A DNA stretch of 64,000 nt from Lachnoanaerobaculum umeaense (GCF_003589745.1 NZ_CP032364.1:1922001-1986000); one strand, 5' to 3'; shown: positions 43,662 through 52,158, counted from the first letter of the stretch. The notes: generated by a model not told the origin, from the letters alone. A program made the numbers and translations.

Positions 43662-44279
43662 TTAAATGTTTAATGTTATTCCTGCTGCAGATGCCAACTG
43701 TTTAGCCTGCACAGGATCGTTCTTCAAAATCTTTCCTTGCTCAGTCATGTTAAAGCTTTCCTTTTTCCAAGGATTGACTATACCGCCTGAACCACTACCA
43801 CCGGCAGGATTATACCCATTCGGCTTGTTCTCTGTTTTGAAAAGATGCGGTAAGGATTCTCTTAAAGGCTTAAGTACATCATCAATGCCGATAGGATTAC
43901 CGTCTTTATCAAAGTTAAACTTATCAAGTCCGCCCTGCTTATAGATTAAGTAATCAGAGTCCAAAGCACCTGCTTCTGTAAGTTTTGCTTTCAGCGCATA
44001 GCTCTTAGCAGTATTGGCTGCTTCCGTCTGCATAGTCCTTATTTGCTCTTCATAGTTCTTAATCTTTTCTGTAAGCTCTGTATTATCCCCGGCATTCTTT
44101 TTCAGCTCAGCGATTGTACCTTCAGCTGCTTTAAGTTCCTTTACCTTGTCATTGAATTCTGTTTTAGGTACGGCATTTTTAGGAAACTCCGACTTCACTG
44201 CGTTCATGACCGCCGTTACATCAAGCTTTCCATCTTCAACCTTTGCACCTTCAAGAATTGTTTGTAACCATTCCAACAT
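43662..44279 (-). CDS. Capsid scaffold (GP20/DUF4355-like)
   Basis: 205 residues. An N-terminal MLEWLQTILEGAKVEDGKLDVTAVMNAVKSEFPKNAVPK is followed by a long coiled coil (KVKELKAAEGTIAELKKNAG; KIKNYEEQIRTMQTEAANTAKSYALKAKL) and a flexible Gly/Asn-rich capsid-contact tail. ATG 44277-44279 has GAGGAGAAG upstream. It templates capsid assembly and is absent from mature heads. Confidence 0.9.
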   Translation of the reverse strand: MLEWLQTILEGAKVEDGKLDVTAVMNAVKSEFPKNAVPKTEFNDKVKELKAAEGTIAELKKNAGDNTELTEKIKNYEEQIRTMQTEAANTAKSYALKAKLTEAGALDSDYLIYKQGGLDKFNFDKDGNPIGIDDVLKPLRESLPHLFKTENKPNGYNPAGGSGSGGIVNPWKKESFNMTEQGKILKNDPVQAKQLASAAGITLNI

Positions 44280-44392
44280 GTTTCTTCTCCTCAATCTTTT
44301 TTATTCCGGTCTGTTCCGGTTCTTAGGATTGCCAATTTATTCACTCGGCCAGTGTAGTCGTACAAGCGGTTTTATGCCATGCTTAGGGCAAT

Positions 44393-44420
44393 AAAAAAGC
44401 ACCCTAGTTTAGGTGCTTTA
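44393..44420 (-). terminator. Terminator between the packaging/MuF unit and the scaffold
   Basis: AAAGCACC pairs with GGTGCTTT across a short loop with a TTTTTTATT tail on the minus strand; it overlaps the stop of the 53-residue gene. Beyond it, 44280-44392 holds a direct repeat ACCGGAA and no clear promoter. Confidence 0.85.
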
Positions 44421-44579
44421 TTCAAACATACTATATAAATCTTTTATCTTTTTATGGTGTTTTTTTATTTCCGGTGGAGCATCTTCCCTTAAATGGTGAT
44501 GACCATCTTCACCAAGATATATCCATTTATCTGTTTCCCTAATCATTTTCCTGTCATATTCGCTCAATATCAGCATCAT
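44418..44579 (-). CDS. 53-residue protein overlapping the MuF-toxin gene; candidate partner or immunity factor
   Basis: The translation begins MMLILSEYDRKMIRETDKWI, continues YLGEDGHHHLREDAPPEIKK and ends HHKKIKDLYSMFE. The first ATG overlaps the MuF gene stop (ATGA), with AGAGG eight bases upstream. The polar, His-rich, non-membrane peptide is followed at once by a terminator. Similar short proteins occur behind phage MuF genes; as immunity factors normally follow toxins, an inhibitor of the MuF C-terminal domain is a reasonable but untested idea. Confidence 0.72.
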   Translation of the reverse strand: MMLILSEYDRKMIRETDKWIYLGEDGHHHLREDAPPEIKKHHKKIKDLYSMFE

Positions 44580-46237
44580 TCTACACACCTCTTTACTAAC
44601 TCTAATAATCTTTTATCCTTGATTATACCCTTTTCTTCTTGCAAAAGGACTTCTGCAATTAACTCATTTAGATTGTCTTTTTTTCTATAACCGTTATATG
44701 CATTGTCACACACAATCCTTGTAATATATGATGGGTTGTACATTTGTTGTTCAGCCACATACTTGTGTAAATCTGTTTCTAACTTATTCTTTATTATACC
44801 GTAATCATTTCCTTTTGTCATTATGAAATCCCAATGCTTTTTATGGAACATCTCATGTTTTAATATATCATCAACATTTTCAGCAATAAAATAGCCATCT
44901 TTTAACCATTCATGGACAATACTCTTATTACATAGTTGTTCATTTACATACATTAAATTTTTTGCATGGTCATAAGCTGCTATTCCAGGAAGATTTTTTG
45001 CCACAACTACTCCATCTAAACTATGTAATACCCCTTTTAATCTCATATTTTCTATGTATTTAATTGTGTTTTGCGCTTCTATTGAATTTGTTTGGGTATA
45101 TATCCCACGTAAGCCCTTAACTTCATAAGCTTTTATCTTGAAATTTCCACCATCAAATATTCTGGGCTGTCCCATGAAATCAACATCTGTTTTTTGTACC
45201 TCAACAAATTTCTTCTCCCACTCCTTATAAGTCATATTACCATCAACAAAGTATTTATCGCCCTTAGCATTCCTTGCAACTCGCTCTCTGTCAATGCCTA
45301 GTTCTTCCCAGTCATCAAAATACGGTGCTGTAGTAGTTCGGCAATTCACGTGAAATGGTGGAGCATTTACGCCGATTTGCCTTTCAGACATTTTAAAAAC
45401 TTTACCGTCCATATCTTGGCAAATTTCTGAAGTATGAGAGTCCAGGGTTGCTACAATCTCATATTCTTCTACATCTAATTCTTTAAAGCAATCTTCTTGC
45501 GCTCTACTTGCAAATGCAGCAGATTCAGTCATCACAAGCCTTCCCGCTGCTGTCTTGGAAACATCAAGTTTCTTTGACATGGCATTTATTATCTTGCCGG
45601 GATCTTTACCAAGGATTATACCTTGCGTAAGTGTTGTGTTTAATTCATTAATTAACTTTTGTTTATTACTCCAAACACGGTCCGAAAAGTTCTTGCCATC
45701 AGGTGCCCAAGGCCTTTTTAGTACCCCATCAATAAGTCTTTGGTTGAGTGCTGCGAAATTATGTCCAACTCCTACTCCTTTTTGAATTTCAAAAGCAGTA
45801 TGCATATAACCCATACTATAAACCGCCCTCATAGTACTGTCTATGCTGTCTAATTGATTCCCAAAGGCAACTTCAACCTGTTGTTGCACTTGGAGTTTTA
45901 AGGCCTCTAAACGGCTTATGTGGGCCTTTGCAGAGGCATTCTCAAGCTGTTTCATCCACTTCCCGTCAATAGCGTTTTGTTGGCCATACTTAATATACTC
46001 ATTAACATCCCACTTGAGTTCCGCCAATTCTCTAGATGTTAAAAGCCTTCTTGCTTCCTGCATGGTAATGCCGTTATTCACAGCAAATCTTTGGTACCAC
46101 ACTGAAATCCGGCTTTCAATCTCTTTTTGTGCTTTTCTATACTGCTCTTCAATCTCTCTATATGATACAGCTCCTTTGTCATGACAAATCTTTTCTATTT
46201 GTTCAAACCTGTCCTTCCAGTAATCAGCTGTCTTCAT
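44576..46237 (-). CDS. Phage MuF minor head protein fused to a putative HExxH metallopeptidase toxin domain
   Basis: 553 residues. The N-terminal two thirds are a normal SPP1 gp7/MuF protein: helical region, ESAAFASRAQEDCFKELDVEEYEIVATLDSHTSEICQDMDGKVF and the family end APPFHVNCRTTTAPYF (about 230-305). After about residue 340 an extra domain of roughly 200 residues contains HEMFH at 461-465 and a later Glu in NELIAEVLL (525-529), the layout of zinc metallopeptidases. MuF proteins are packaged in heads, and MuF-toxin fusions are a described class of polymorphic toxins. The proteolytic activity is predicted only. Confidence 0.85.
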   Translation of the reverse strand: MKTADYWKDRFEQIEKICHDKGAVSYREIEEQYRKAQKEIESRISVWYQRFAVNNGITMQEARRLLTSRELAELKWDVNEYIKYGQQNAIDGKWMKQLENASAKAHISRLEALKLQVQQQVEVAFGNQLDSIDSTMRAVYSMGYMHTAFEIQKGVGVGHNFAALNQRLIDGVLKRPWAPDGKNFSDRVWSNKQKLINELNTTLTQGIILGKDPGKIINAMSKKLDVSKTAAGRLVMTESAAFASRAQEDCFKELDVEEYEIVATLDSHTSEICQDMDGKVFKMSERQIGVNAPPFHVNCRTTTAPYFDDWEELGIDRERVARNAKGDKYFVDGNMTYKEWEKKFVEVQKTDVDFMGQPRIFDGGNFKIKAYEVKGLRGIYTQTNSIEAQNTIKYIENMRLKGVLHSLDGVVVAKNLPGIAAYDHAKNLMYVNEQLCNKSIVHEWLKDGYFIAENVDDILKHEMFHKKHWDFIMTKGNDYGIIKNKLETDLHKYVAEQQMYNPSYITRIVCDNAYNGYRKKDNLNELIAEVLLQEEKGIIKDKRLLELVKRCVE

Positions 46238-47669
46238 CCTTCTTCTCCGTAGCTTCTATTGGCTCCTTGTCTTCGTCAAAGGGATTGTAATTTATTTCGG
46301 TCGCTTCTTTTTCTTCTGCAAGCTTGTCAAGTTCATCCTGTGCATTTTTAACCCAAGGATGATTTCTGACAATGGTTTCAGTACTTATAATACCTGTAGA
46401 CTGTTGAGCAATCTGTGCAGTCTCCTGGTCGTTCTGGACCTTCGTTCTTGCCCACGTTTGCAACACAACATCATCTTTTATCGGAATGTTTAGCACTCTA
46501 CATATACACCTTATAAATCTACCAAATGACGGTCTAAACTCTGTTTCAAGCAATCCCGACTTTAGTTCCAATAGCGCATACAAAAACTGTAAGGCCACAC
46601 CTGAACTGTTGCCAAAATTTTGAGGATCCGGATCAATACCCAACCCCTGCTCAAATATACACTTGCGTGTTGTAGTTAAAAGCTTTTCTCTTGCATCTAC
46701 GGGCAAATCAATAGTTAATGTTGATACGCCCGAACCGTCGCCTTGCTCATTATCGACTTTTATAGTCTTGTAATACTTTAAGTCTGACAGGAATTCATTC
46801 AAATCTGTACCGCCGTAATTTGTCAGTACGAATATTACTTCCTGAATATCCTCAAGGTCATTTACAAATCCACTGAATATTTTGCAGTACACATCAATCA
46901 ATGGTTTTATATTCTTTAAGTCATCCGTATGCACATTGTTGTTATCAAATGCAAAGAACGGTACCTCTCCTAAATCGTGTGTGTATTCATTTGATGCTTC
47001 ACTCATTCCGTTGATTTCCGCAAAGAACTTAGGATATGTCTCTAAGTTGTCCTTTACCGTTCCACCTGCAATAACTCTGTATGCGGCACATTCTTTATCA
47101 TTCCACAACTCGTAAACATCAAACTCATTTCCATCATCATCTATTTCATGATAAACCCTTAATACTCCAAGTAGTTTTCTGTCTAAAGACTTAGACCAAA
47201 TCGGCTGTATTTGCTCTGAAGGCACTACAGCATACCTGTAATTTCCATCATCTGCAGACTTCCACACATGAATCCATCCTGTTTTTTTATTAGAGGCCTC
47301 AATACATAAATCCTTGCATACTTTAGGGTACTTATCGCTTAAGAAGGCACTCAAAGCCTTATTGGAACTCTCCGCTCCGATATCAAATACCGGAGGTTCC
47401 GTAAAGAGATAAGATGCCTTTTGATTTACAAGCAATCCGTGAAAATTAAAAGGAATACGATTATCCGCATTCCTCATAGGTTGCTCTATATCTCTTGTAA
47501 CAAGTTCTCCATTTCGGTCTTTTTCAGCTCTTTCCTGCTTCTTCTTTGGTTCAGACAAAATATCCGTTTCATTTTTATAGTATCTTTCTGCTCTTAAAGC
47601 CTCAGCTTGATACTTCGCATGAACACCTGCATATGAAAGTATTAGTTTTTTTACAATTTCTAATTCCAC
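46224..47669 (-). CDS. Portal protein, SPP1 family
   Basis: 481 residues. YKNETDILSEPKKKQERAEKDRNGELVTRDIEQPMRNADNRIPFNFHGLLVNQKASYLF and LGEVPFFAFDNN are typical of SPP1-type portals, with a helical crown-like end of Asp/Glu/Lys. The GTG at 47667-47669 is preferred, with AGGA eight bases before; the alternative GTG 47682-47684 overlaps the terminase stop but lacks spacing. It forms the DNA entry dodecamer. Confidence 0.92.
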   Translation of the reverse strand: MELEIVKKLILSYAGVHAKYQAEALRAERYYKNETDILSEPKKKQERAEKDRNGELVTRDIEQPMRNADNRIPFNFHGLLVNQKASYLFTEPPVFDIGAESSNKALSAFLSDKYPKVCKDLCIEASNKKTGWIHVWKSADDGNYRYAVVPSEQIQPIWSKSLDRKLLGVLRVYHEIDDDGNEFDVYELWNDKECAAYRVIAGGTVKDNLETYPKFFAEINGMSEASNEYTHDLGEVPFFAFDNNNVHTDDLKNIKPLIDVYCKIFSGFVNDLEDIQEVIFVLTNYGGTDLNEFLSDLKYYKTIKVDNEQGDGSGVSTLTIDLPVDAREKLLTTTRKCIFEQGLGIDPDPQNFGNSSGVALQFLYALLELKSGLLETEFRPSFGRFIRCICRVLNIPIKDDVVLQTWARTKVQNDQETAQIAQQSTGIISTETIVRNHPWVKNAQDELDKLAEEKEATEINYNPFDEDKEPIEATEKKDEDS

Positions 47670-47680
47670 AATCAACTTCC

Positions 47681-48964
47681 TCACTTCATGATAGATAAGC
47701 CTGAAGGCTTTCTAATAATCGTATAACCAAAGTATCTTACTGCATCCATTGCATGGTCAAATACCTTTACAGGTTTGTCTTCGCCCCTATCTGCCGCCTT
47801 CTCATCCCAAACATAGGACGCAAATTCCTTTAAAGTCATTTCGCATTCTGTACTAATCTTTACATTTGGTTCCTGTAGTAGTGAAGCAAAAAACCTTATC
47901 CCATCAAGCACATTATTAACAGCCTTTTTCACTCTGTATCCTCTCTTCTTTAACTCTGCAATAAAAGATGCAGCAGACGGATCCACAACAATTCTTTGTA
48001 GTTTGATGCCGTTAAGCCATTCTCCTAAATCGTCTGCATATTCTGTATCAGTCTTTTGTATGTCGCTGTCTCTTCCTGAATAATAATACTCTTTAATACA
48101 ATACCAAATGCCATCAAAACCTTTTCCCCACAGCAGGAAAACTGTAGCATTTTGAGTACCGTAGTCACAGGAAACATAATAGCTGTTTGGCTGTATCGTC
48201 GGAACATCTTCAAGCTCCACTGTATGTTTCTCGCGGTCGAACATATCATAGATAAGACCTTCAGCCATCACCCAAAGTCCTAAGATGTATCTCTTAAAGA
48301 AAACTCCGAAATACATGTTCTTGTATCTGGCTTTGATACGCTCTGACAAAGACGGATTATCATCCATCGTAAAGTGAAGGTGCAATAAGTTCTTTTCCAC
48401 AATCTTATCAAGCCACTTAACCTTAAACCAATGATAAGGTGAACCAGGGTTGCAGTTAAACCAAAACTTTGAGCCATCCACAGAACAACGACCTGTCGCC
48501 TGATTGACAAATGATTCAGGCATCAGTGCAACTTCGTCAAAGAATGCTCCTGCAGCAGTTATACCTTGCACTAAGTCTTGCGATGCTTCATCCTTACCAC
48601 CAAATACAAAGTATTCATTCTCTCTACCATTTTTGCTGATAGTTAAATAATTCTCCGAACGGTGGTCCTGTACAAAATATCCCAAAGTTGCAAGCATCTT
48701 TTTAAGTGGACCAATAACATTTCTTCTGCAAGAACCTACTGTCTTGCCCGCTATGATAAAATTTTCACCGTCAAAACATTCCATTGACCAGGCAATATAG
48801 GCCATTGACATACTCATTGTCTTTCCGGATCTAATTGCTCCATCAGCTATAATTCCATCATGCTCTTTGATTTTATCAGCAATCCACCATGTCTGAACTT
48901 TTAACTGCTTTTTAGACGGTGGGATAAACTTAAAAGGCTTGTTTCTTTTAACTGTTCTCATCAT
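47681..48964 (-). CDS. terL: Terminase large subunit, PBSX family
   Basis: 427 residues. The ATPase P-loop is ADGAIRSGKTMSMSMAY near residue 40, with coupling/Walker B sequence AAGAFFDEVALMPESF near 140 and nuclease aspartates in YVSCDYGTQNATVFLLWG and FDHAMDAVRYFGY. It cuts and packages concatemeric DNA. The start overlaps the small subunit gene by 17 bases. Confidence 0.95.
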   Translation of the reverse strand: MMRTVKRNKPFKFIPPSKKQLKVQTWWIADKIKEHDGIIADGAIRSGKTMSMSMAYIAWSMECFDGENFIIAGKTVGSCRRNVIGPLKKMLATLGYFVQDHRSENYLTISKNGRENEYFVFGGKDEASQDLVQGITAAGAFFDEVALMPESFVNQATGRCSVDGSKFWFNCNPGSPYHWFKVKWLDKIVEKNLLHLHFTMDDNPSLSERIKARYKNMYFGVFFKRYILGLWVMAEGLIYDMFDREKHTVELEDVPTIQPNSYYVSCDYGTQNATVFLLWGKGFDGIWYCIKEYYYSGRDSDIQKTDTEYADDLGEWLNGIKLQRIVVDPSAASFIAELKKRGYRVKKAVNNVLDGIRFFASLLQEPNVKISTECEMTLKEFASYVWDEKAADRGEDKPVKVFDHAMDAVRYFGYTIIRKPSGLSIMK

Positions 48965-49355
48965 CCCACACCTTATCTGCTAATCCCTTCAAGGCATCAA
49001 CGTATGAGCTGTCAATTTCTTCGGGACTACTTGTCACAGTCTTTGCTTTCAATGCCGCAATGCGTGCCTTTTGCTCCTGTTTGTCCAGTGTCGTTTTATT
49101 CTGCCCAAGTAAATCTCGTATTTCTTTGAATGCTGATACAGCATTCTTATTGCCCGGATCCGCCGCTATATCTATCAGAGATTTAATCATCATTTCAGAT
49201 ATATCGCCTGTAATCATCCCTTCGGCTATCTTTCGCAAGTCCGCTTTTCTTCTACGGGCGACTCCTGAGGCTTTACCGCCTTTTCTGCCACTTTCCCTTG
49301 CTTCGTCCTCGCTTCGCTCACTAAACGGTATTAAGTTATCCTGCCCATTTGCCAC
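48948..49355 (-). CDS. terS: Terminase small subunit candidate
   Basis: 135 residues from a GTG start. A basic N-terminus (GRKGGKASGVARRRKADLRKIAEGMI) and a helical middle (DPGNKNAVSAFKEIRDLLGQ) are common in small-terminase-like proteins placed before PBSX-type terL. Recognition rests on position and style more than on a fixed motif. Confidence 0.78.
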   Translation of the reverse strand: MANGQDNLIPFSERSEDEARESGRKGGKASGVARRRKADLRKIAEGMITGDISEMMIKSLIDIAADPGNKNAVSAFKEIRDLLGQNKTTLDKQEQKARIAALKAKTVTSSPEEIDSSYVDALKGLADKVWDDENS

Positions 49356-49395
49356 TCACCTCACCTTCCCATCTGTCTATATTCGGCAACAAAAA

Positions 49396-49413
49396 AGAAG
49401 GCTTTCACCTTCA
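49396..49413 (-). terminator. Terminator after the DUF4417 gene
   Basis: GAAGG-TGAAAG-CCTTC hairpin followed by TTTTTT on the minus strand; it overlaps the DUF4417 stop and separates that gene from the packaging operon. Confidence 0.8.
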
Positions 49414-50037
49414 TACTCTAAATTTATCTTGATACGAACCAATAACCACGACACTGTCGTTATTCTTGCCTATCCAGTCAGGTACATTTCCGTAAAATAT
49501 TATCTTTTCAGGTTTTAAATTCTTTAACATTTCGTTATACCCGTCTAAGAACAATCTCTTTGCATCTCTATTCTTCATACATCCGACACTTGATATTGCC
49601 ACAGTACCGCCAATAGGTTCTCCGTCAAAGCACCATTCATAGCTGTCGTAGTCGCTCCAAGCTATAGTCGGTATTACATTTATGCCTAAGCTCTGCCAGT
49701 ACGCCGCCAACCAATGCTTTCTGTAGTGGTTATACATCTGCATTACTTTCGGATAATCAGTATACAGTGAAAAATCAGGACTCAACACATACTTAAATTT
49801 CTTCAAGATGTTTATGTACTTGTCCGGTTCTCTCCATACTCTGAAAAACTGATAATCGTCCAGAAAGAAATGCAGTCCCGTACTTTCAAATTCACCTTTG
49901 TAGCTTTTAGCATAGTTGAAAGATATCCAGTTCTTTACGCTATCATACCCACAAGGCTCAATAGCCGGGATGTCGTACTTGCCGACTACATCAGGGTAGA
50001 ACTTATGCAGATTTTCCATTGTTTTTCTTTCCTGCAT
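49411..50037 (-). CDS. DUF4417 protein
   Basis: 208 residues typical of DUF4417: GLHFFLDDYQFFRVWREPDKYINILKKFKYVLSPDFSLYTDYPKVMQ and WSDYDSYEWCFDGEPIGGTVAISSVGCMKN. It is common in phages and mobile elements of Firmicutes near the terminase; the fold is TIM-barrel-like in appearance and function unknown. A second in-frame ATG 18 bases later is also possible. Confidence 0.85.
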   Translation of the reverse strand: MQERKTMENLHKFYPDVVGKYDIPAIEPCGYDSVKNWISFNYAKSYKGEFESTGLHFFLDDYQFFRVWREPDKYINILKKFKYVLSPDFSLYTDYPKVMQMYNHYRKHWLAAYWQSLGINVIPTIAWSDYDSYEWCFDGEPIGGTVAISSVGCMKNRDAKRLFLDGYNEMLKNLKPEKIIFYGNVPDWIGKNNDSVVVIGSYQDKFRV

Positions 50038-50039
50038 AT

Positions 50040-50462
50040 CTATCCCCTACCACTTCTTTTAGCGTACCCTGTAAACCATCTTTCAACTGATTTCGTCAAC
50101 CTCTTTTGAGCCCTCTCATAAGTAGTTGATGTAATTTCCCTGTCTGTAGCTTCCCCATATCCGTTCACAAATGTTTTCTTTTCTGTGGGCTCACTTTTTG
50201 CCTGTTTGGACCTTGCCTCTGCATCTGCTTTATACGCCTTGCTTAGCTTTTGAACAACATCATCTCTCTTTGATTTTGTAGCGTAATATTCTTTTCTTGC
50301 TTTGCTCGTCATTTGTCCGTCTTTATCTGTCTGCCTTACCAAGCTTGCCATTTTATCGCCCAAAGCTTTCTTTCGTGCCTCTAGGCTCTTTATAGAGCCC
50401 CCCCCCGCACTTGCTCCGCCTCCAGCACCGCCGCCTGCACTTGCTGAACCTCTTCCGCCCAT
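50040..50462 (-). CDS. Gly/Ala-rich phage protein, hypothetical
   Basis: 140 residues. The N-terminus GGRGSASAGGGAGGGASAGGGS is a flexible Gly/Ser run; the rest is basic and helical (KALGDKMASLVRQTDKDGQMTSKARKEYYATKSKRDDV). Proteins of this type usually accompany head genes in clostridial phages. AAAGGAGATATTT precedes the ATG. Confidence 0.75.
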   Translation of the reverse strand: MGGRGSASAGGGAGGGASAGGGSIKSLEARKKALGDKMASLVRQTDKDGQMTSKARKEYYATKSKRDDVVQKLSKAYKADAEARSKQAKSEPTEKKTFVNGYGEATDREITSTTYERAQKRLTKSVERWFTGYAKRSGRG

Positions 50463-50509
50463 AAATATCTCCTTTATCTAACCTCTTTCATATCCCTCTT
50501 TATGCATAC

Positions 50510-50537
50510 AAAAAAGACAGCCAATCTTGACTGTCTC
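50510..50537 (-). terminator. Terminator at the end of the early/regulatory operon
   Basis: GACAG(TC)...(GG)CTGTC stem with wobble pairs followed by TTTTTT on the minus strand. It likely ends the early transcript before the late genes. Confidence 0.82.
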
Positions 50538-50582
50538 AAACGAAAAATAGTATGGAGTTTTGTTACATGATTTTCCTCAAAT

Positions 50583-50613
50583 TGAGAGCGGTAAAATGTC
50601 CAAACCGCTCTCA
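50583..50613. other. Nine-base-pair hairpin with 13-base loop
   Basis: TGAGAGCGG and CCGCTCTCA are perfect inverted repeats. No T run follows on either strand, so it is not an obvious terminator. On the plus strand it stands 11 bases before an AAAAGGAGG ribosome-site sequence. Confidence 0.75.
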
Positions 50614-50634
50614 TACCCTTAAAAGGAGGATCAT

Positions 50635-50709
50635 ATGAAAAAGTATACTTGCTATCCTAAAACCTCTCTGAGATACTTTGCCACCCTTACCATATCCTTC
50701 ATGATGTAA
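50635..50709 (+). CDS. Possible 24-residue plus-strand peptide
   Basis: ATG at 50635 has a textbook AAAAGGAGG five bases upstream and encodes MKKYTCYPKTSLRYFATLTISFMM in two parts (MKKYTCYPKTSL, then RYFATLTISFMM) before TAA. It overlaps the end of the minus-strand endonuclease gene. It would be the only plus-strand gene of the window. No good promoter is seen; a weak TTGACT lies upstream near 50527. Coding status is doubtful. Confidence 0.3.
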   Translation: MKKYTCYPKTSLRYFATLTISFMM

Positions 50710-51296
50710 TCGGTTGTAATGTGCAAAACTTTCCAGTCTTGCCCTAAGTTGTTTTTTATGACAAAGTCTTTAACAGTTTCTCTGTCCCTATTGTTGTGGA
50801 ATATTTTTCCGTCTACCTCAATAACGATTTTAATATCAGGGATGACAAAATCAAGCCTGTAATTCGCTAATTTTTGCTGCGGTATGATTCTATACCCTTG
50901 ATGCAGAAGCTCTATGGCTACAAAAATCTCCGGAATACTATCGTATAGCTCACATCTAGTTTTTGCAGCTTTTATTGCCCTCGAGTATTTTTCTATGTCT
51001 TTCCGCTTTACGAACATCTTTTGAACCGCTTTGTCAAACCTTTTCTCTGCTTCAGTCTGTGGGTTCAATTCATCCAATAACCTTTCCGCCAACTCTCTTT
51101 CTAGCGACTTCCATTTTTCTTTTTCAACCAATTTACAATAATCGCATTTATACGCACGCTTAATGCTAAATGAACGCTTAAACACTGGCTTTCCACACAC
51201 TGTACATGGGATTTTGTACATTTTTCTACCAAATGCATCTCTTCCACATACTACATCAAGCCCCAAATAATCTTCAATCTCCGCTTTAAAAATCAC
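50652..51296 (-). CDS. Zinc-ribbon endonuclease-like phage protein (PD-(D/E)XK/DUF559-like)
   Basis: About 214 residues from GTG 51294-51296, which has AAAGGTG eight bases upstream. An N-terminal zinc-ribbon (CTVCGKPVF...CDYCKLVEKE) precedes a nuclease-like core: YRLDFVIPDIKIVIEVDGKIFH with D and E-x-D spaced as in Vsr/DUF559 enzymes. It probably nicks or cleaves DNA during phage regulation, packaging or homing. Ends near the early-operon terminator. Confidence 0.75.
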   Translation of the reverse strand: MIFKAEIEDYLGLDVVCGRDAFGRKMYKIPCTVCGKPVFKRSFSIKRAYKCDYCKLVEKEKWKSLERELAERLLDELNPQTEAEKRFDKAVQKMFVKRKDIEKYSRAIKAAKTRCELYDSIPEIFVAIELLHQGYRIIPQQKLANYRLDFVIPDIKIVIEVDGKIFHNNRDRETVKDFVIKNNLGQDWKVLHITTDYIMKDMVRVAKYLREVLG

Positions 51297-51348
51297 TATG
51301 TTTACACCTTTCCACAATACTAATTGTACTACATATGGGGGTTCATCG

Positions 51349-51762
51349 TCAAGCACTTTTACTATATATAGTGTTAAACTTTTTTCCTGCCCTTTTCAAC
51401 AAACTTCTCACTCCATCGATAGTTAACCCTGTAAACTCAGATAGCCAACGCAAACTTTTGAATTCTACATATCTTTCCCTTAACACCCACTTATGCTTTT
51501 CATCCTCAAGTAGATCAATTAAGTGTCTCGCTTCTTGTTTCAGGCTCCAAAGCTTATCAATGTCCGCATTAATTTCATCCTCCAGCTCGTTTATTTTTAT
51601 CACGACATTTTCAAAGCCGCTTCCGCCTCCGCTCTGAACTCGCTCTGAATTACTCACCGTCACTTTAGTTGCAAGAGCCTGTATCCTCTCTCGTTCAAGC
51701 AACTTTGCATTTATCATATTGTCTAATGTCTTCAGCTGTCTTAAATACTCCTTTGCCGTCAC
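51349..51762 (-). CDS. DUF1492/ArpU-like phage late transcription regulator
   Basis: 137 residues from GTG 51760-51762 with GGAGGAGG seven bases upstream. The N-terminal coiled coil (KEYLRQLKTLDNMINAKLLERERIQAL) precedes a sigma-70 region 4-like helix-turn-helix (HKWVLRERYVEFKSLRWLSEFTGLTIDGVRSLLKRAGKKF). Members of this group occur just before terminase genes and are thought to switch on late transcription. GTG overlaps the stop of the previous small gene as GTGA. Confidence 0.82.
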   Translation of the reverse strand: MTAKEYLRQLKTLDNMINAKLLERERIQALATKVTVSNSERVQSGGGSGFENVVIKINELEDEINADIDKLWSLKQEARHLIDLLEDEKHKWVLRERYVEFKSLRWLSEFTGLTIDGVRSLLKRAGKKFNTIYSKSA

Positions 51763-51896
51763 TCTTTTACCTCCTCCCAGTACCATTCCATCCAGTTTGC
51801 CGCCTCTTCCCATGCCAACTTGTCAATTTCTTCTTTTGTGGCGTCATCTTCAACTTCAAGCTCAAACTCAACTTCACTTCCGACTACATCCGTCAT
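51759..51896 (-). CDS. Acidic 45-residue phage protein
   Basis: It begins MTDVVGSEVEFELEVEDDAT and ends AANWMEWYWEEVKE, very acidic with a Trp-rich end. AAGGGTG precedes the ATG at 51894-51896 and the stop overlaps the ArpU-like start (GTGA). Unknown; a DNA-mimic-like charge is notable but unproven. Confidence 0.72.
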   Translation of the reverse strand: MTDVVGSEVEFELEVEDDATKEEIDKLAWEEAANWMEWYWEEVKE

Positions 51897-51906
51897 TATT
51901 ACACCC

Positions 51907-52158
51907 TTAATTTTTCTCACTCTTCATCTCCTTTTCCAACGCTTCCAATATAGCTTCTACCCTCTTTTCTCCTAAGCCTTTTACACTTAAAAGAGTTTTT
52001 CTTACTTCTGCTATATCAATTCCAGGCACAGACTTTACTCCATCTGTGTAGCCACTCTTGTAAATGCTCTGTATATATAAGTTCATCTGATTGTGATCCA
52101 TCTTTTTAATATTCTGATATTCCTTACGATTTATCACCACGTCTTTTTGTATCGCCAT
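51907..52158 (-). CDS. Helix-hairpin-helix small protein
   Basis: 83 residues. The C-terminal part VRKTLLSVKGLGEKRVEAILEALEKE is a helix-hairpin-helix DNA-binding element. ATG 52156-52158 (MAIQKDVV) has GGGAGG a few bases upstream; an ATG three bases earlier is too close. Likely a phage DNA-binding factor. Confidence 0.72.
   Translation of the reverse strand: MAIQKDVVINRKEYQNIKKMDHNQMNLYIQSIYKSGYTDGVKSVPGIDIAEVRKTLLSVKGLGEKRVEAILEALEKEMKSEKN

Noticed and set aside
44280..44392. Late promoter before the scaffold gene
   Set aside because: TTG-type and AT-rich hexamers exist but none have 16-18 bp spacing with a convincing -10.
50480..50620. Minus-strand 46-codon frame starting MRAVWTFYRSQF
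   Set aside because: Its ATG lacks a properly spaced ribosome site, it runs through a terminator hairpin, and composition is not gene-like.
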